Below are positions 60,961 to 64,000 of a stretch of DNA of 64,000 nt, one piece after another. Position numbers and translations under genes: made by a program. This DNA comes from Aspidapion aeneum. Its lineage: Eukaryota; Arthropoda; Insecta; Coleoptera; Brentidae. Every line of letters starts with the position of its first letter. The first letter of the stretch is position 1. The notes under the pieces were generated by a model. That model searched no databases, was not told the DNA's origin, and worked only from the letters and a program-made list of their open reading frames with translations. The DNA lies in the NCBI GenBank assembly GCA_963576565.1, contig OY755038.1, positions 16,562,087 to 16,626,086 of the forward strand, read 5' to 3'.

Positions 60961-62245
60961 GGTTTAGAACGTTTTTCTACGTTGTCCGACGCCTATTCTC
61001 CACCTCCTTCGATCCTGACAATCATCTTCTGTCAGGTTTTTTTGACTCATTGATATTTGGATTGACTGTTGCCATTCCTGTTTGGGACGCCCTCTTTTTC
61101 TGCGCCCTATTGGTTGCCATTCTAGGACCTGCTTTGGTAATTTTTCGTCGTTCATCCGTTGTACTTGGCTGTACCATATCAGTTGTCTTTTAGTGATGTC
61201 ATCCGTTATGCTTCCCTCGATTCCCATTCTTCCTTTTATGATCTCATTTCTTATATGATCTGTTCTAGATATTCTTATTGATCTTCTTATTGCATCCATT
61301 TCGACACTTTCCATTTTTGCTTTGTATTTTTCTGTTACGCGACAAGTCTCTATTCCATACAGCAGCGTGCTTTTTACGATTGTTTCATATATGTTAAATT
61401 TTACATTCTTTTTTATCTCTCTGCTCCATAAAATACTGTTAGGACAACCCATTACCTTTTTTGCTTTTATTATTTTTTTTTCTAGTTCTTTACAGTCTGT
61501 TCCTGTCTTATCAAATGTGACACCCAAGTATACATACTCATTGCGTGGAGATATTGTTTGTCCATTGTCTAGTTCTAACTCACTTGATTCGTTTCCAATA
61601 CATAAGTACTGTGTCTTGTCCACGTTCACTGTTAACCCCCACTTTTCATATTCTTCCGCTAACTTTCTCATCATATACTCCATGTCTTCTTTATCATCAG
61701 CTACAATTATTTGGTCGTCAGCAAACTGTAGTGTGTATATGGTAAATCGGTCGTTAAGTTGTATTCCCATGCCGTGTACTTTACGTTTCCAGTTTTTTAG
61801 AGCTACTGCGATATATATTTTAAAAAGAATTGGAGAGATACAACATCACAGTCTTAAGCCTTTCGTTACCTGGAATTCTTTTGAAAGTCGATTTCCAATT
61901 TTAATTTTAGATTTTAACCCTTTGTAAAGTTCTTTTATCGCTTTTATATATGTATGATTGATATTAGTTTCTTCTAACACTGTCCATAATTTTTCTACTG
62001 GAACGGTATCATATGCTTTTTGTAGGTCCACAAAGGTAACATGAGTCTCTATATTTCTGGCACTCCTTTTCTCAATTACTTGTTTAAGACAAAAAACATT
62101 ATCACTACAAGATCGGCCTGCGCGAAACCCACTTTGCTCTTCTTCTTCTTGGTCATGAAAATCATTCTCTATTAGGTCTCTAAGAATCCTATCGTGCAAT
62201 CTACTTAGAGTACTGGTTACTGAAATTCCTCTGTAGTTGTTGCAA
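60961..62245 (-). pseudogene. LINE B copy 2, longest RT copy, one nonsense codon
   Basis: A single minus frame of about 425 codons from near 62245 to 60964 encodes NNYRGISVTSTLSR, QSGFRAGRSCSDNVFCL, VDLQKAYDTVPVEKLW, FADDQIIVADDKEDMEY, VNVDKTQYLCIGNES, then a C-terminus with RQLIWYSQVQRMND, GRRKRGRPKQEW and a final QRRKTF stop. The only defect seen is TGA at 61846-61848, exactly at the second residue of the RQGC motif region. Its 5' edge abuts the gypsy element near 62240. The 3' end matches copy 1. Confidence 0.93.
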
Positions 62246-63661
62246 TCCAGCTTAAAAGAGCCCAGTGGAAGACTTGCTCGTTGGTCTGTAAAACTGCAGC
62301 AATATGATTTTGAAGTAATCCATCGGAAAGGGAAAGATTTAGTTGTCCCGGACATGTTGTCTCGCGCAGTACCTATGATTGATACAATTTCGCAGCCCAG
62401 AGACGTTTCAACAACAATTAAAGATCGATAGTACCAAAAGATGGTAAAGAGGGTCGTAGAATCACCATTAAAATTTATGAATTGGAGATACACTGATAAT
62501 AAGTTGTATAAATATGTCAAACAAGAATACCCTCAACTTTCACCATCTAACGAATATTGGAAAGAGGTAGTCCCCAAAGATCATAGGCGTAGAATTATTG
62601 GAGAAGCTCACGATCCTCCTACCGCAGGACATATGGGTGTGTATAAAACCTTCCACAGACTGGCAGAAAAATATTATTGGCCAAAAATGCGCCAGGACGT
62701 GGCAACTTTTGTAAAGAAATGCTTTGTCTGTGCAGCTCATAAAGGTGATACACGAGGTGTATCTGATCAGATGATATCTCACCCAAAACCAACTCGTCCT
62801 TGGGAAATTATCTCAACAGATTTATGTGGACCTCTACCTCGTTCGACAAAGGGTAATTGCTGGATTCTCGTCGTTACGGACTATTTGAGTAAGTTTTCCT
62901 TAGTTTTTCCAATGCGAACAGCCCCTACTCAAGCTGTTGTCAAGCACCTTGAGGAGCAAGTATTTATGGTCTTCGGAGTACCCCATTTGATACTTTGTGA
63001 TAATGGCCCTCAGTACAAAAGTAATGAGTTTAAGCGTTTTGCTGAGAGTTATCAGGTTAAAATTCAGTATAATCCGTATTATCACCCCAGAGCAAATCCA
63101 ACAGAAAGGACGAATCGCACGTTAAAAACCATGTTATGTTGTTATGTGAAAGACAACCACAGGAAGTGGGACGAACAAATACATAAACTTGCCTGCGCGA
63201 TTCGTACTGCAACCCATGAGACAACCAGGATGTCTCCTTTCTTTGTTAATTTTGGTAGGAATATGTGTTTGTCAGGAAAAGATTACTCCAACCCAGTTTT
63301 GTTATCTGAAGAGAATGGTGTACAAACTGCAGCTGAAAGTAAGAACGAAGGTTTCCGGAAGCTCTATGCTGATGTTAAGAGAAGGTTAGAGGTGGCTGGA
63401 GAGAAAAACGTAGTTCAGTATAATTTGCGTACAAGGGTACCCAACTTTGTTGTGGGTCAGCGTGTTTGGAAGAAAAATTATGTTTTGTCAGATGCTGCGA
63501 AGTTTTTCTCGAAGAAGTTAGCACCGAAATTCGTTGGTCCTTATGTGATTAGGAATAAAATTTCTCCATGGATATTTGAGCTTCAGGAACCATCGGGTAA
63601 AGTACTACCAGGGAGTTGGAATGCCAAAGACCTTAAGTCGGCAGCGGACCTCTCCGATTAA
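62237..63661 (+). pseudogene. Ty3/gypsy pol: RNase H end and integrase, one in-frame stop
   Basis: The first part (62237-62428) has LKEPSGRLARW and EVIHRKGKDLVVPDMLSR, the end of the RNase H domain. After an in-frame TAG (62429-62431) the same frame continues 406 codons. An H2C2 zinc finger follows (AGHMGVYKTFHRLAEKYYW ... CFVCAAH), then the integrase core with Asp in STDLCGP, Asp in LCDNGPQY and Glu in ANPTERTN (34 residues between the last two), and a C-terminal domain with FVGPYVI. RT, protease and gag are absent, because the 5' side joins LINE B copy 2. The integrase itself shows no internal damage. Confidence 0.93.
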
Positions 63662-63685
63662 CCTTTTTAGGTTAATCGTCTTGAA

Positions 63686-63700
63686 GTTGGGGGGGGATTA
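63686..63700 (+). other. polypurine tract of the gypsy element
   Basis: AGTTGGGGGGGGATTA directly precedes a TG dinucleotide at 63701, the usual layout of the plus-strand primer next to the 3' LTR. Confidence 0.7.
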
Positions 63701-64000
63701 TGTAACGTGTCATTTTTACGTTTAAGGCAACGTTACATATTTGTTTATTCAGGTAAATAATCAAGGCTCTTCGACTCGTCTTTCTGTACACAAATTAAGG
63801 GTATTTTATAGAGCTAGGTTTGGAGGTTATATAATGTCTAGGAAGTTACCTTAAAAGGAGGCATTCCATCGAATTACTGTGGACACTACGCACTATCTGG
63901 ACATCGTAATTGGAATTTAAGATCACAGTTCTTTAAAAATCACATAAAAACTTTCGATTGTTTTGTTTACCTGCATTTTCGTAATTTTATTTGACGTTCG
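63701..64000 (+). mobile_element. start of the 3' LTR of the gypsy element (runs off the window)
   Basis: Begins TGTAACGTGTCATTTTTACG after the polypurine tract. No closing CA with a TSD can be identified inside the window, so length and the other LTR are unknown. Confidence 0.6.

Overview
The window is AT-rich eukaryotic DNA, almost certainly from an insect with a repeat-laden genome. A beetle is my guess, from the general character of the repeats, not proven. There is no bacterial signature: no operons, no Shine-Dalgarno series, no CRISPR. Evidence for an insect includes a GT-AG bounded exon of a rhodopsin-family peptide receptor, a tRNA-derived SINE with Pol III boxes, mellifera-type mariner relics, several LINE reverse transcriptases, a Ty3/gypsy pol end, and many TIR elements with clean target-site duplications (TSDs). 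Most long open frames over 10.0-12.5 kb and 27-28.3 kb are only (TGTC)n/(GACA)n microsatellite read in every frame.

Layout. 0-9 kb: one receptor exon (minus strand, 895-1037), a 1-kb foldback element, a four-copy 349-bp tandem repeat, small MITEs. 9-17.4 kb: a tandem ~690-bp repeat and a long palindromic element, invaded by two copies of a Helentron-like element with a (TGTC)n core (H1), a TTAA-duplicating MITE, a Tigger-like MITE and a Mutator-like MITE. Several of these insertions have their pre-insertion site preserved elsewhere in the window. 18-20 kb: a mariner transposase relic split by a 1.2-kb segment that carries a promoter-like stretch and a candidate first coding exon. 20.5-25 kb: an element with an 8-bp TSD, a GC-richer block, a 292-bp duplication, an hAT transposase relic. 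26.4-33 kb: H1 copy C with about 319 GACA units, and a 1.9-kb direct duplication. 33.5 kb: a complete SINE with a 13-bp TSD. 35-36.5 kb: a Harbinger-like element.

37.6-41.1 kb is the most interesting region. It is a 3.47-kb element with long, nearly identical inverted arms made of a TGTCACT-type minisatellite, a 6-bp TSD and a recognisable empty site at 43.2 kb. Between the arms lies a GC-richer, four-exon gene for a 161-residue RING-like, acidic-tailed protein. 41.3-48 kb: two head-to-head H1 copies, G-rich MITEs, two tandem-repeat arrays, and a short TIR element containing a TATA box and a candidate first exon. 49-62.2 kb: decayed LINE copies (two with perfect 13-17 bp TSDs), a THAP-like zinc-finger relic, more MITEs. 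62.2-64 kb: RNase H end, integrase, polypurine tract and the start of the 3' LTR of a Ty3/gypsy element running off the window.

The only segments that look like constrained host-type or cargo coding sequence are the receptor exon and the RING gene. Everything else recognisable is mobile DNA or its debris. All names such as H1 or LINE A are labels used only here.
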